Source: Gammaproteobacteria bacterium (GTDB lineage Bacteria > Pseudomonadota > Gammaproteobacteria > SZUA-229). From it: DNA of 8,453 bases. Below, piece after piece: positions 1-7,064 of this stretch. Both the position numbers and the translations under genes were made by a program. The notes below the pieces were generated by a model. It saw nothing but the letters and a program-made list of their open reading frames with translations, had not been told where the DNA came from and did not search any database. How positions within the stretch are numbered: the first letter of the stretch is position 1; the number at the start of each line of letters is the position of its first letter. The DNA lies in NCBI GenBank assembly GCA_027858635.1, contig JAQICG010000032.1, positions 1 to 8,453 on the forward strand. Reading direction: 5' to 3'.

Positions 1-3000
1 AAGCCAAAGGCAAGATCGGCGGGCAGTTCGCGCAATATGACGAGATTTCAGTCAAGCGTTCTGTTTCCCGCGACGGGCAATCCAAATATTCCTTAAATGG
101 CACGCGCTGCCGCCGCCGCGATATTGCCGACCTGTTTCTGGGTACCGGCCTTGGCCCGCGCAGTTATGCCATTATCGAACAGGGTATGATTTCCCGCCTG
201 ATTGAGGCCAAACCCGAAGAGTTGCGCATCTTTCTGGAAGAGGCGGCCGGCATCTCCAAATACAAGGAGCGCCGCAAGGAAACCGAAAACCGTATACGCC
301 ATACCCGCGACAACCTCGATCGTCTGGATGATCTGCGCGAAGAGATCGACAAGCAGCTGTCGCATCTGCAACGCCAGAGCCGCTCTGCCGAACGCTATAA
401 AGAATTCAAGATGGAAGAGCGTCAGCTGAGAGCCGAGGTGCTGGCGCTGCACTGGCGTGATCTGAAAAAGGAGCTGGACGGGCGCGACAAAGTTATCGCA
501 GAAACCGATACCCGGCTGGAGCAGATTATTGCCGAACAGCGTGCGGTGGAGTCCGCCATCGAGACCCATCGCCAGTCGCATACCGAATCCAACGATGCCC
601 TGAACGCGGTGCAGGCGCGGTATTACAGCCTGGGCAGCGATATTTCCCGTATTGAGCAGAACATCAAGCATCAGCAGGATTTGCAGCAGCGACAGAAGGC
701 TGATCTTGAGCAGGTGGAGAAGGCTTTATTTGAGGCGACCCAGACTTTAGAAAGTGACCGCAACGCGATTGAGACCGTGATCTCGCAGTTGCAGGCCGAT
801 GAGCCTGCGCTGGCGGTGTTGAAGGCGGATGAGCAGATCATCAGCGAGCGCTTTACCGCTTCGGAAGTGGCTATGCAAAGCTGGCAAACTTCCTGGGATG
901 CCATTAATCGCCGTTATTCCGAGTCCAGTCAGAAAGCCCAGGTCGAACGTTCGCGCATGGAGCAGCTGGAGCGTCACATTGAGCAGCTGAATCAACGCTT
1001 GCAGCGTATCGATGTCGAGCAGCAGGCGTTGCAGGGTGAGGATATTGAAGGCCAGATCGGTGAATTCAAGCTGAAGCTGGACGAGGTTGAGCAGCAGAAG
1101 ACAGCGCAGGAGACGCAGCTGTCTTCGGTGCTGTCATCCATACGCGAGACCCGCGAACACATTGTTAAGACCGAACAAAAATCCGCCGAACATCGTCGCG
1201 GTATTCACGATGCTCAGGGGCGTCTGTCGTCGCTGGAGACCTTGCAGCAGTCCGCGCTGGGCAAAACCGATAAGGCGGTTAATCAGTGGCTGGATCGTCA
1301 GGGGCTGACCAATCAGGCGCGGTTTGCCGAAAAACTACAGGTGGATAGCGGCTGGGAAACCGCCGTTGAGACGGTGCTGGGCAATACGCTGGAAGCGATT
1401 TGTGTCGATCAGATTGAGGCGTTGTGCGCCACGCTCTCCGGTCTGGATAAAAGCAATCTCTCGCTGGTGGAAACCCAGTCGGCAACGCCGGGCAGTAATG
1501 CAGCGAGTGGCTATTTGCTGGAAAAGGTCAGTTCTTCCGTGCAGCTGGATCAGTTTCTACACGGTATTCGTATTGCCGACACTCTGGAAGCGGCGATGCA
1601 GATGCGCAGCGCTCTGGCCGATGGCGAGAGCGTAGTCACGCGCGACGGTATCTGGATGGGGCGGCACTGGTTGCGCATCAGCAACGACAAGGATGCACGC
1701 CAGGGCGTGCTGGCGCGTGAAACCGAAATCCGCGAATTGCATCAACGCCTGCAAGTGCTCGAACAGGAAGCCACTGCCTTGAACGACGATCTGATCGACA
1801 GGCGTGAAACCCTGCAGGCGAAAGAAAAGCAGCGCGAAGAGACACAGGTGGCGCTGAACGCCATTCATGCACAGCTGAATCAGTTACAGACCCAGATCAG
1901 TGCGCGGCAGACGCGCAAGGAACACATTACTAATCGCGGCCAGAATCTGGACGAGGAAAAAACCGAGACCGAACGACTCATCGCCAATGAAAACAGCGAC
2001 ATCGAAAAAGCCACGCTGAGTCGTAATGAGTCGTTGCAGCAGATTGAAATCATCGGCAAAGAACGCGACCAGCAGGAGGGTCAGCGGGAAGTTCTGCTGG
2101 CGCAGTTGCAGGCCGATCGCAGCGAATTGCAGCAGCAGCGGGACAAGGCGCATCAACTGGCGATTAAAATTGAAGGCCTGGCTACGCGCAAGCAGAGTCT
2201 GGAGCAGAATATCGAGCGCATGGAAAAGACGCAGCAGACCCAGATTCAGCGCAAGCAGGAGTTACAGGGTGCGCTTACGCAAACCACCGAACCGGTGGAG
2301 GCGTTGGAGAAAGAGCTCAATGCCTTGCTGGAAAAACGCCTGAGTACCGAACAGGAACTGACCGATGCCCGCCGTCTGGTCGAATCCATCGCGCAGCAGT
2401 TGCGCAGTTTTGAGCAGCAGCGTGCCGAGCACGAAAGAAACAGTCAGGAAGTGCGCAGCCAGCTGGAAAAAATGAAACTGGATAGTCAGGAGATTCGGGT
2501 GCGCAGCAAAACCGCTCTGGAGCAGCTGGCGGAAATGGAGCGTGATGTGGAGACGCTGTTGGCCGAAATGGATGAGGCGGCAAACAGTCAGGCGTGGGAG
2601 AAGAAAATTGCCGACATCGCCCAGCGCATTTCCAGACTGGGCCCGATTAATCTGGCGGCGATCGATGAATATCAAGAACAGCTCAAGCGTAAGGACTACC
2701 TGGACGGTCAGCACAAGGATGTCGTTTCAGCGCTGGAAATTCTGGAAGAGGCCATCGGCAAGATTGATCGTGAAACACGGACCCGCTTTAAGGAGACCTA
2801 CGATCACGTCAACAACCGGCTGAAAGAGATGTTCCCGCGTCTGTTCGGCGGCGGTGTCGCCTATCTTGAACTCACCGGCGATGATCTGTTGAGCACGGGG
2901 GTGACCGTTATGGTCAGGCCGCCCGGCAAGCGTATTTCGAATATCCACATGATGTCGGGTGGCGAAAAAGCCTTAACCGCGGTGGCACTGGTATTTGCTA

Positions 3001-3251
3001 TTTTTGAGCTCAACCCCGCACCGTTCTGTATGCTCGATGAGGTCGATGCGCCGCTGGATGAAGCCAACGTCGGACGCTTCAGCCAGCTGGTGAAAGAGAT
3101 GTCGACGCAGATACAGTTTATCTACATCACCCATAACAAAACCACCATGGAAATCTCGGAGCACCTCAGTGGTGTGACCATGCGTGAAGCGGGTGTGTCC
3201 CGTCTGGTCTCGGTGGATGTGGCTGAAGCGGCAACCCTGGCCGCGGTTTAA
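1..3251 (+). CDS. smc: Chromosome segregation protein SMC (5' end outside window)
   Basis: ATPase core of the SMC-ScpAB condensin, which binds and organises the chromosome on the nucleoid so that sister origins separate. The frame is open from the left edge (first complete codon at base 3) to TAA at 3249-3251. It encodes 1082 residues; family members are about 1160-1170, so roughly the first 85-90 residues, including the Walker A loop, lie upstream. Visible parts in order: N-terminal head with the Q-loop segment YAIIEQG near 165-185; a long Gln/Glu-rich coiled coil (about 430-1250); the hinge (about 1250-1720); a second coiled coil to about 2620; the C-terminal head from RLGPINLAAIDEY. The head carries the ABC signature SGGEK (2955-2969), Walker B MLDEVDAPLDEAN with catalytic Asp-Glu at 3036-3041, and the H-loop segment YITHNK. 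The internal ATG at 186 is only the first Met in the window, not the start, because conserved SMC sequence precedes it. No frameshift is seen. Confidence 0.97.
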   Translation, partial: AKGKIGGQFAQYDEISVKRSVSRDGQSKYSLNGTRCRRRDIADLFLGTGLGPRSYAIIEQGMISRLIEAKPEELRIFLEEAAGISKYKERRKETENRIRHTRDNLDRLDDLREEIDKQLSHLQRQSRSAERYKEFKMEERQLRAEVLALHWRDLKKELDGRDKVIAETDTRLEQIIAEQRAVESAIETHRQSHTESNDALNAVQARYYSLGSDISRIEQNIKHQQDLQQRQKADLEQVEKALFEATQTLESDRNAIETVISQLQADEPALAVLKADEQIISERFTASEVAMQSWQTSWDAINRRYSESSQKAQVERSRMEQLERHIEQLNQRLQRIDVEQQALQGEDIEGQIGEFKLKLDEVEQQKTAQETQLSSVLSSIRETREHIVKTEQKSAEHRRGIHDAQGRLSSLETLQQSALGKTDKAVNQWLDRQGLTNQARFAEKLQVDSGWETAVETVLGNTLEAICVDQIEALCATLSGLDKSNLSLVETQSATPGSNAASGYLLEKVSSSVQLDQFLHGIRIADTLEAAMQMRSALADGESVVTRDGIWMGRHWLRISNDKDARQGVLARETEIRELHQRLQVLEQEATALNDDLIDRRETLQAKEKQREETQVALNAIHAQLNQLQTQISARQTRKEHITNRGQNLDEEKTETERLIANENSDIEKATLSRNESLQQIEIIGKERDQQEGQREVLLAQLQADRSELQQQRDKAHQLAIKIEGLATRKQSLEQNIERMEKTQQTQIQRKQELQGALTQTTEPVEALEKELNALLEKRLSTEQELTDARRLVESIAQQLRSFEQQRAEHERNSQEVRSQLEKMKLDSQEIRVRSKTALEQLAEMERDVETLLAEMDEAANSQAWEKKIADIAQRISRLGPINLAAIDEYQEQLKRKDYLDGQHKDVVSALEILEEAIGKIDRETRTRFKETYDHVNNRLKEMFPRLFGGGVAYLELTGDDLLSTGVTVMVRPPGKRISNIHMMSGGEKALTAVALVFAIFELNPAPFCMLDEVDAPLDEANVGRFSQLVKEMSTQIQFIYITHNKTTMEISEHLSGVTMREAGVSRLVSVDVAEAATLAAV

Positions 3252-3279
3252 TTTAAGATATCTTATTTAGAGTACGATA

Positions 3280-4176
3280 ATGGAAAACCTGCGCTGGATA
3301 CTACTTGCCGTTGGCATCATTTTTATTCTCGCCATCTTTTTTGCGGGTCGTCGGCAACGGCGCCGCAACAAGTCTAATCTCTTTGATGCCAACGAAGAGC
3401 TGCCGGAGTTCAGTGCCCGCGACTGGGATGAACTGGATGAAGGAGTGGGCAAGGTGCGTATCGTTGCGCGTGACAATGATGACGACGACCTTTCCGGGGA
3501 GCTGGCAGCTGATCTGGCGCCGGTACCTGATTATGACGAGCCGACGGACATCGATGAATTACAGTCGCGAGCGCAGCCGGAAGCGCAGCGCTTTGAGCCG
3601 GACTTTAAGTCTGATGCTGATCTGCCGGACAACGAAGAGGCTTTTGAGCAGCTTGATGACGACGATGAAATTGTACAGTCTCCAATCGAGTCGTCATCAG
3701 TAAAACAATCCTCCGTAGAGACGCAGCCAGCTGAAAATCAGGAGGTCGATAAAGAAGCGCAGAGCAGCTCTAATGTCGATATTATCGTGCTGCACATTCT
3801 GGCTAAATCATCCGAGTCGTTGACTGGTGAGAGCATAAACATCGCGGCCCGGGCCAATGGCCTTACTTTTGGCCGGATGAATATTTTTCATCGCCTTGAT
3901 GAAGAGGAGCAGGCGCTTTTTAGTATGGCCAATATGATAGAGCCGGGAAATTTTGATCCGGATACGATCCACGATATGACCACCTCCGGTTTGACCATGT
4001 TTATGCAGCTGTCGACTTCGGCACATCCTTCCGCCTGTTTTGATGAAATGCTGCGCTGCGCTTATTACCTCTCTGAAATGTTGGATGCTGATTTATGCAA
4101 TCAGCATCGCCAGCCTATCACCCAGGAGGACGCAGAGTATTACCGGCAGCTGATTTCGGAGAAAGAGAACGCTTAG
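3280..4176 (+). CDS. zipA: Cell division protein ZipA
   Basis: ZipA is an inner-membrane protein that tethers FtsZ to the membrane at the division site. The 298-residue product has the expected architecture: one N-terminal membrane helix with no cleavable signal (about residues 5-22), a basic stop-transfer patch GRRQRRRNK (23-31), an unstructured linker (about 32-164), and the C-terminal FtsZ-binding domain (about 167-295). That domain is recognised from DIIVLHILAK, the GLTFGRMNIFHR segment and the TSGLTMFMQLS strand. The linker is short and very acidic, with runs NDDDD and DDDDE, and is not P/Q-rich as in the 328-residue E. coli protein. The gene starts 28 bases after the smc stop. The ribosome binding site is weak (TAGAG at 3268-3272, 7 bases before ATG), which fits read-through from smc. 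The smc-zipA-ligA order is known from pseudomonads and other Gammaproteobacteria and supports the call. Confidence 0.93.
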   Translation: MENLRWILLAVGIIFILAIFFAGRRQRRRNKSNLFDANEELPEFSARDWDELDEGVGKVRIVARDNDDDDLSGELAADLAPVPDYDEPTDIDELQSRAQPEAQRFEPDFKSDADLPDNEEAFEQLDDDDEIVQSPIESSSVKQSSVETQPAENQEVDKEAQSSSNVDIIVLHILAKSSESLTGESINIAARANGLTFGRMNIFHRLDEEEQALFSMANMIEPGNFDPDTIHDMTTSGLTMFMQLSTSAHPSACFDEMLRCAYYLSEMLDADLCNQHRQPITQEDAEYYRQLISEKENA

Positions 4177-4198
4177 CGTTTCCCTTCATTAATTTACC

Positions 4199-6223
4199 GT
4201 GACTACCGACACTATCCAGCATCAAATCGATGACTTGCGGCAACAGCTGCGGCATCACTCCTATTTGTATTACGTACTGAATGATCCCGAAATTTCAGAC
4301 AGCGAATACGACCGGCTTTACCGTCAGTTGGAGCAGCTCGAACAGCAGCATCCTGACCTGATTACCGCCGATTCGCCGACCCAGCGAGTCGGTGCGCAAC
4401 CGCTGAAACTGTTTGCCCAGATACAGCATCGCATTCCCATGTTATCGCTCGATAATGTATTTTCAGAAGAGGAGTTGCAGCGCTTTTATAAACGTGTGCA
4501 GGATCGACTGGAGTCAACCGAACCGGTGGCATTTTCGGTGGAACCCAAGCTTGATGGTCTGGCGGTCAGCATTGTTTATGAACAGGGCGTGCTGGTGCAG
4601 GCGGCTACGCGTGGTGACGGCCAGACGGGTGAGGATGTAACCCAGAACATAAGAACCATACAGTCCATCCCCCTGCATTTGATGAGCGATGATTACCCCG
4701 ATGTCCTGGAGGTGCGCGGTGAAGTGTTTATGCCCAAAGCCGGGTTTAATGAGCTGAATCGCCGGGCGCGTGAAAAAGGCGAGAAGACGTTTGTTAATCC
4801 GCGCAATGCCGCCGCCGGTTCATTGCGCCAGCTCGACCCCAAAATCACCGCGCAAAGACCGTTAGCGTTGTATTGTTATGGCGTGGGTATTGTTGAAGGG
4901 CATGATCTGCCCGAAACCCACAGTGAAATTTTGCAGCAGCTCAAAGTCTGGGGCTTGCCTGTTTGCAAAGAGGCGGGCGTGGTTGCAGGTCTACAGGGTT
5001 GCCTTGATTTTTTCCATGATATTTTGGCGCAGAGAGAGCAGCTCAGTTACGAAATCGATGGGGTTGTTTATAAAATTGACCGGCTGTCTCTACAGAAAAA
5101 ATTGGGCTTTGTCGCACGTGCGCCGCGCTGGGCAATCGCGCATAAATTTCCGGCGCAGGAAGAAATCACCACGATTCTGGATGTCGAGTTTCAGGTCGGT
5201 CGTACCGGTGCACTAACGCCGGTGGCCAGACTGGAGCCGGTATTTGTCGGCGGCGTTACCGTGAGTAATGCCACGCTGCACAACATGGACGAGGTCAGGC
5301 GCAAAGATATTCATATCGGTGACAAGGTGATTGTACGCCGCGCCGGTGATGTGATTCCGGAAGTGGCGCGCGTGGTTACCAGTGCGCGCAGCGATAAGGC
5401 CAGAAAGAAGGTTAGAAAAATAGAGTTGCCGCCACACTGTCCGGTCTGTGGCTCGGATGTTGAGCAGGCTGAAACCGAAGCGGTGGCACGTTGCAGTGGC
5501 GGGCTGTTCTGCAAGGCGCAGCGTAGCGAAGCGATTAAACATTTCGCTTCGCGTAAAGCCATGGACATCGATAGTCTGGGCGACAAACTGGTCGAGCAAC
5601 TGGTGGAAGTGGGCTTGATCAATACCGTGGCGGATCTTTATCATCTGGATGAGGCAGCCGTAGCCGCGCTGGATCGCATGGGCGACAAGTCGGCGCACAA
5701 TCTCATTCATGCCATTGAAGACAGCAAACAGCCAACACTGTCGCGCTTTATTTATGCGCTGGGAATTCGCGAAGTGGGCGAAACCACGGCGTCGAGTCTG
5801 GCCGACGCTTTTCAATCACTGCAGGCCCTGAGCGAGGCCGATGAAGAGTCCTTGCTACAGGTTCCTGATGTCGGGCCGGTGGTCGCGCAACACGTGGTCT
5901 ATTTTTCCTCCCAACCGCATAACCGTGAGGTAATCCAGCAGTTACTGGATACCGGTATCCGCATTAAAAAACCGCCTGTTTCGGCAACAGTAAATGAAAA
6001 ATTAAAAGATAAAGTTTTCGTTATCACCGGGACCCTGCCTACGATGTCGCGCGATCAGGCCAAAGAGAAGTTGCAGGCGGCAGGCGCGAAAGTGACCGGC
6101 AGTGTTTCAGCTAAAACCGATTATGTACTGGCCGGCGAAAATGCCGGTTCAAAACTGAGCAAAGCGGAAGCGCTCGGGGTAAAGGTTATCAGCGAAGCAG
6201 AACTGGAAGAGCTGTTAGCTTAG
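4199..6223 (+). CDS. ligA: NAD-dependent DNA ligase LigA
   Basis: Essential replicative ligase that seals nicks between Okazaki fragments, using NAD+ to form an enzyme-AMP intermediate. At 674 residues it matches the family (E. coli 671). Domains seen: Ia region with YYVLNDPEISDSEYD (24-38) for NMN recognition; nucleotidyltransferase domain with motif I EPKLDG and adenylated Lys117; the YEIDGVVYKID and APRWAIAHKFPA motifs near 284-319; OB fold; a Cys4 zinc finger at C414, C417, C432 and C438 with the usual spacing; helix-hairpin-helix region (about 445-590); C-terminal BRCT domain (about 598-674). All key residues are present. The start is GTG: an in-frame TAA lies at 4190-4192 and the next Met is residue 81, inside the adenylation domain, so no other common start fits. 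No clear Shine-Dalgarno sequence precedes it. It starts 22 bases after zipA, so translation may depend on ribosomes ending on zipA. Confidence 0.97.
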   Translation: MTTDTIQHQIDDLRQQLRHHSYLYYVLNDPEISDSEYDRLYRQLEQLEQQHPDLITADSPTQRVGAQPLKLFAQIQHRIPMLSLDNVFSEEELQRFYKRVQDRLESTEPVAFSVEPKLDGLAVSIVYEQGVLVQAATRGDGQTGEDVTQNIRTIQSIPLHLMSDDYPDVLEVRGEVFMPKAGFNELNRRAREKGEKTFVNPRNAAAGSLRQLDPKITAQRPLALYCYGVGIVEGHDLPETHSEILQQLKVWGLPVCKEAGVVAGLQGCLDFFHDILAQREQLSYEIDGVVYKIDRLSLQKKLGFVARAPRWAIAHKFPAQEEITTILDVEFQVGRTGALTPVARLEPVFVGGVTVSNATLHNMDEVRRKDIHIGDKVIVRRAGDVIPEVARVVTSARSDKARKKVRKIELPPHCPVCGSDVEQAETEAVARCSGGLFCKAQRSEAIKHFASRKAMDIDSLGDKLVEQLVEVGLINTVADLYHLDEAAVAALDRMGDKSAHNLIHAIEDSKQPTLSRFIYALGIREVGETTASSLADAFQSLQALSEADEESLLQVPDVGPVVAQHVVYFSSQPHNREVIQQLLDTGIRIKKPPVSATVNEKLKDKVFVITGTLPTMSRDQAKEKLQAAGAKVTGSVSAKTDYVLAGENAGSKLSKAEALGVKVISEAELEELLA

Positions 6224-6316
6224 CTGTATTAATAATATCTTCATCGCGAAGGATGTGAAAAAGGAAAAAAATAATTCAAAATCTTAGTCCACATAATATG
6301 AATCGGGATAATGTAA

Positions 6317-6337
6317 ATAAAGGTTTTTCGCCTTTAT
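6317..6337 (+). repeat. Small perfect hairpin upstream of the terminator
   Basis: ATAAAGG (6317-6323) and CCTTTAT (6331-6337) form a perfect 7-pair stem around the loop TTTTTCG. It lies in the ligA-pdxJ spacer. Its right arm is also the start of the repeat at 6331-6353. It may protect the 3' end of the ligA transcript or simply be part of a dispersed intergenic repeat; the sequence does not decide. Confidence 0.4.
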
Positions 6338-6353
6338 CTACGTTCATCTGCGG
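6331..6353 (+). repeat. Imperfect tandem decamer related to the 7186-7207 repeat arm
   Basis: After CCTTT come two imperfect decamers, ATCTACGTTC and ATCTGCGGGC (the second ends at 6355). Aligned by hand with 7186-7207 in the same orientation, 19 of 23 columns are identical with one gap, including CCTTT at the left and TCTGCGG at the right. Repeats of the type ATCTGCGTTCATCTGCGG are, as I recall, common between genes of many environmental bacteria; their function is unknown. The rest of the 225-base spacer (6224-6330 and 6389-6435) shows no further gene or RNA that I recognise. Confidence 0.45.
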
Positions 6354-6388
6354 GCTAAGTTTTTTAGCGTTATTCGCGGATTTTTTTT
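6346..6388 (+). terminator. Probable intrinsic terminator of the smc-zipA-ligA unit
   Basis: The left arm ATCTGCG (6346-6352) can pair with CGCGGAT (6375-6381), 7 pairs including one T-G. Above it, after a small asymmetric internal loop, GCTAA (6354-6358) pairs with TTAGC (6364-6368) around a 5-base loop. The structure is followed directly by a T-run to 6388 and a second one at 6391-6396. It lies 120 bases after the ligA stop and before the next start, where a terminator would be expected. The internal loop makes it weaker than a perfect stem; no folding energy was computed. Confidence 0.55.
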
Positions 6389-6414
6389 AATTTTTTCGAT
6401 CATCACAATAATAT
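6386..6414 (+). promoter_or_regulatory. Possible weak promoter for the mini-pdxJ-acpS unit
   Basis: TAATAT at 6409-6414 is a good -10 candidate. The hexamer 17 bases upstream, TTTAAT at 6386-6391, is a poor -35 match, but it lies in an A/T-rich tract. Transcription would start near 6420, upstream of the ribosome binding site at 6436-6442. A promoter is expected here because a terminator seems to end the ligA unit just upstream, but A/T-rich DNA yields such boxes by chance. Confidence 0.25.
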
Positions 6415-6435
6415 GCACCCTTGTAATGATATGAC

Positions 6436-6442
6436 AGAGAGG
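6436..6442 (+). promoter_or_regulatory. Ribosome binding site that fixes the mini-pdxJ start
   Basis: AGAGAGG lies 6 bases before GTG 6449-6451. This is the strongest Shine-Dalgarno match before this frame. It favours GTG 6449 over the in-frame ATGs at 6413 and 6431, neither of which has a comparable purine tract. It also places the first residues (MSQKTILLGVNIDH) where PdxJ proteins normally begin. Confidence 0.7.
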
Positions 6443-6448
6443 CGGAAA

Positions 6449-6670
6449 GTGAGTCAGAAGACTATTTTATTGGGAGTGAACATCGATCACGTGGCGACAC
6501 TGCGGCAGGCGAGGAGTGAGTATTATTCCGTCCCGGCTGCTGAAAGCCGTGAGGGGCTGACAATGGAAGGCGGACTGGAATCTATCCAGTTTAATGTCGG
6601 CCATGCGATACTCGTGCTGCAACAGTCTGTAAAAAGCGATAAACAACTGATGAGCGAGGCGCGTGCATGA
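6449..6670 (+). CDS. pdxJ: Internally deleted PdxJ (mini-PdxJ), probably not an active enzyme
   Basis: Intact PdxJ (about 240-250 residues, a TIM barrel) condenses 1-deoxyxylulose 5-phosphate with 3-amino-2-oxopropyl phosphate to make pyridoxine 5'-phosphate. This frame encodes only 73 residues. Three PdxJ islands are joined: the N-terminus LLGVNIDHVATLRQAR; a middle piece SREGLTMEGGLE, matching the family's RQEVTTEGGLD near residues 98-108; and the C-terminus NVGHAI...LMSEARA. By E. coli numbering, from memory, it keeps ligand contacts Asn9, Asp11, His12, Arg20, Thr102, Gly215 and His216, but lacks the segments with acid/base residues His45, Glu72 and His193 and most barrel strands. Catalysis is therefore very unlikely. 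The frame is open, has a good ribosome binding site and overlaps acpS by ATGA, so it is probably translated. It could be called a pseudogene; a leader peptide for acpS or a small ligand-binding protein are alternatives. An earlier ATG (6413) would add 12 unconserved residues. Confidence 0.8.
   Translation: MSQKTILLGVNIDHVATLRQARSEYYSVPAAESREGLTMEGGLESIQFNVGHAILVLQQSVKSDKQLMSEARA
6654..6659 (+). promoter_or_regulatory. acpS ribosome binding site inside the mini-pdxJ 3' end
   Basis: GCGAGG at 6655-6659 (GAGCGAGG from 6652 is also purine-rich) lies 7 bases before the acpS ATG at 6667. It falls in the codons for the conserved PdxJ C-terminal Ser-Glu-Ala-Arg. The stop TGA (6668-6670) overlaps the acpS ATG, the classic layout for translational coupling. 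Confidence 0.6.
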
Positions 6671-7050
6671 TTGTAGGGACGGGCATGGATATTGTTGAAG
6701 TCAACCGTATGCAACTTATTCATGATCGCCACGGCGATCATTTTGCAGAACGGATACTGTGTGAAAGCGAGTTGCGTGAGTATCAAGACTGTAAATATCC
6801 GATGCGTTTTCTGGCCAAGCGTTTTGCCGCCAAGGAGGCGGTGGCCAAGGCGTTGGGTACCGGTTTTGCGGCAGGCATCAGCATGAAAATGATCGGCATC
6901 GGACACGATGAATCCGGCCGTCCGTTGATTGAATTGTCACAGGCCGCAAAAGCTCGTGCCGAGCAACTCGGTATGACTGCTTCCTGGCTCAGTATCTCGG
7001 ATGAAAAACACTATGCCACGGCTTTTGTGGTGATGGAGAAAGTGGGGTAG
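6667..7050 (+). CDS. acpS: Holo-[acyl-carrier-protein] synthase AcpS
   Basis: Transfers 4'-phosphopantetheine from coenzyme A to the serine of apo-acyl carrier protein, activating it for fatty acid synthesis; cytoplasmic and normally trimeric. The 127-residue product is full length (E. coli 126). The N-terminal motif IVGTGMDIVEVNR carries Mg-binding Asp8. The central helix RFLAKRFAAKEAVAKALGTG carries Glu57 and Lys61. The C-terminal strand SISDEKHYATAFVVME is also typical. Where E. coli has a V-H-V/L run before this strand, this protein has S-W-L; whether that matters is not known. The ATG overlaps the preceding frame by four bases, as in the usual pdxJ-acpS pair, although the partner here is a shortened PdxJ. 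The gene ends convergently with the barA-like gene. Confidence 0.95.
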   Translation: MIVGTGMDIVEVNRMQLIHDRHGDHFAERILCESELREYQDCKYPMRFLAKRFAAKEAVAKALGTGFAAGISMKMIGIGHDESGRPLIELSQAAKARAEQLGMTASWLSISDEKHYATAFVVMEKVG

Positions 7051-7064
7051 AAACTAAAAGCTTT

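Noticed and set aside
186..188. ATG 186 as the smc start
   Set aside because: Conserved SMC head sequence is encoded upstream in the same frame to the left edge, so this Met is internal.
93..671. 192-residue open frame on the - strand inside smc
   Set aside because: It lies wholly antisense to well-conserved SMC coding sequence and shows no recognisable domain; long antisense frames are common in G/C-rich third-position genes.
2262..2714. 150-residue open frame on the - strand inside smc
   Set aside because: Antisense to the C-terminal coiled coil and head of SMC; its hydrophobic look follows from the Gln/Glu-rich codons read backwards.
5213..5815. 200-residue open frame on the - strand inside ligA
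   Set aside because: Antisense to the zinc finger and HhH region of LigA, with no family motif seen; best explained as a shadow.
6224..6448. Riboswitch or small RNA before the mini-pdxJ frame
   Set aside because: The only structures seen are a small hairpin and a terminator-like stem; no known riboswitch core was recognised.
6413..6451. ATG 6413 or ATG 6431 as start of the mini-pdxJ frame
   Set aside because: The extra residues match nothing in PdxJ, ATG 6413 overlaps the likely -10 box, and the strong ribosome binding site points to GTG 6449.
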